From an uncultured Clostridia bacterium (GTDB lineage Bacteria > Bacillota > Clostridia > Christensenellales > Borkfalkiaceae), in contig CALARO010000132.1 of NCBI GenBank assembly GCA_937888935.1, forward strand, positions 1 through 6,143: 6,143 nucleotides of DNA. The letters are read 5' to 3'. Made by a program: the position numbers and the translations under genes. The notes beneath the pieces were generated by a model. It had not been told where the DNA came from, searched no databases, and worked only from the letters and a program-made list of their open reading frames with translations. This document shows positions 5,743 to 6,143 of the stretch, in pieces; position 1 is the stretch's first letter; every line of letters begins with the position of its first letter.

Positions 5743-6143
5743 ATGATACTTACCGTGGGAATGAGTCCGTGCGTAGACGTAACGGTGCGGCTCGATCAGT
5801 TCAGACTCGGCAAAACCAACGTGGCGAGCGGCAAAAGCGTGACGTATGCGGGCAAGGCGAACAACGTGGCGGTGGGCGTAACGCGGCTCGGCGGGGCGGC
5901 GTTCGTAACCGGGTTTATGTACAACGAAAACGGCTCGCTTTTCGAAAAGGCGCTCGATAAAGAAGGAATTCCTTTCAGCTTTATCTGGAATCCCGGCAGA
6001 GTGCGCGAAAATTATAAATTTATCGACGAAAACGGCAGGCTCACCGAAGTGAACGAAGAAGGGCGCGAAGTGGCGGGAGAAAAGCGGCGCGATCTTCTCG
6101 ATTTCGTGCGTATTCAGGCGGCGAAAAGCGAAGCGGCGGGGAC
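5743..6143 (+). CDS. PfkB-family hexose-phosphate kinase, probable 1-phosphofructokinase (3' end outside window)
   Basis: The frame from ATG at 5743 stays open to the end of the window (133 codons; the family is usually about 300-320 residues). It is a ribokinase-like (PfkB) sugar kinase. Most probably it converts fructose 1-phosphate to fructose 1,6-bisphosphate; tagatose 6-phosphate is the main alternative substrate. The N-terminus M-I-L-T-V-G-M-S-P-C-V-D aligns with the family's M-I-x-T-V-T-x-N-P-x-x-D, placing the substrate aspartate at D12. The first PfkB motif region is Y-A-G-K-A-N-N-V-A at 35-43, with G37, K38 and N41 retained but A and N replacing usual G and I. R-L-G-G at 48-51, T-G-F at 56-58, R-V-R-E-N-Y-K at 86-92 (equivalent to the sugar-binding T-R-x-N) and D-E-N-G-R-L-T-E after that are typical. 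The catalytic G-A-G-D motif would lie beyond the window, so activity cannot be confirmed. I leave out a symbol because fruK and lacC-type enzymes cannot be separated here. Confidence 0.88.
   Translation, partial: MILTVGMSPCVDVTVRLDQFRLGKTNVASGKSVTYAGKANNVAVGVTRLGGAAFVTGFMYNENGSLFEKALDKEGIPFSFIWNPGRVRENYKFIDENGRLTEVNEEGREVAGEKRRDLLDFVRIQAAKSEAAG

Noticed and set aside
5769..5960. 63-codon + strand frame inside the PfkB-family gene
   Set aside because: It is an Arg/Gly-rich shadow in another frame of the real kinase coding sequence beginning at 5743.

Overview
The window carries four protein-coding genes, all on the + strand: the 3' end of whiA, a complete dnaE, a complete pfkA, and the 5' part of a PfkB-family hexose-phosphate kinase of the 1-phosphofructokinase type. 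The order whiA-dnaE-pfkA, the AG-rich Shine-Dalgarno sites, the TG-extended TATAAT promoter and a classic Rho-independent terminator all point to a Firmicutes-type bacterium, most likely of class Clostridia. The coding sequence is fairly GC-rich (many GCG, GGC and CGC codons) while the promoters are AT-rich, as in many uncultured gut Clostridia. A genus cannot be named from the sequence alone.

Layout. Bases 1-446 encode the C-terminal half of WhiA. A 62-base AT-rich gap with a good ribosome binding site leads into dnaE (509-4219), which encodes a 1236-residue DNA polymerase III alpha subunit. It has an apparently intact PHP metal site, all three catalytic aspartates, an internal clamp-binding motif, an OB fold, and an unusual Ala/Gly-rich linker before the C-terminal domain. 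The 443 bases that follow (4220-4662) hold no convincing gene. They carry inverted repeats, a 23-base tandem repeat of small hairpins, and a stretch I suspect is a dispersed intergenic repeat. They end in a strong promoter and a structured 5' leader for pfkA. pfkA (4663-5625) encodes a fully conserved ATP-dependent 6-phosphofructokinase and is closed by a strong terminator (about 5636-5688). A partial PfkB-family kinase gene starts at 5743 and runs off the end.

How the genes relate. WhiA is a DNA-binding protein linked to cell division and DnaE is a replicative polymerase. PfkA makes fructose 1,6-bisphosphate from fructose 6-phosphate, and the FruK-like enzyme probably makes the same product from fructose 1-phosphate. 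The right half is therefore a small glycolytic entry module under its own promoter, separate from the DNA-metabolism half.

I found no new defence, mobile or biosynthetic system. The parts that deserve a second look are the dnaE-pfkA intergenic region and the pfkA leader hairpin.
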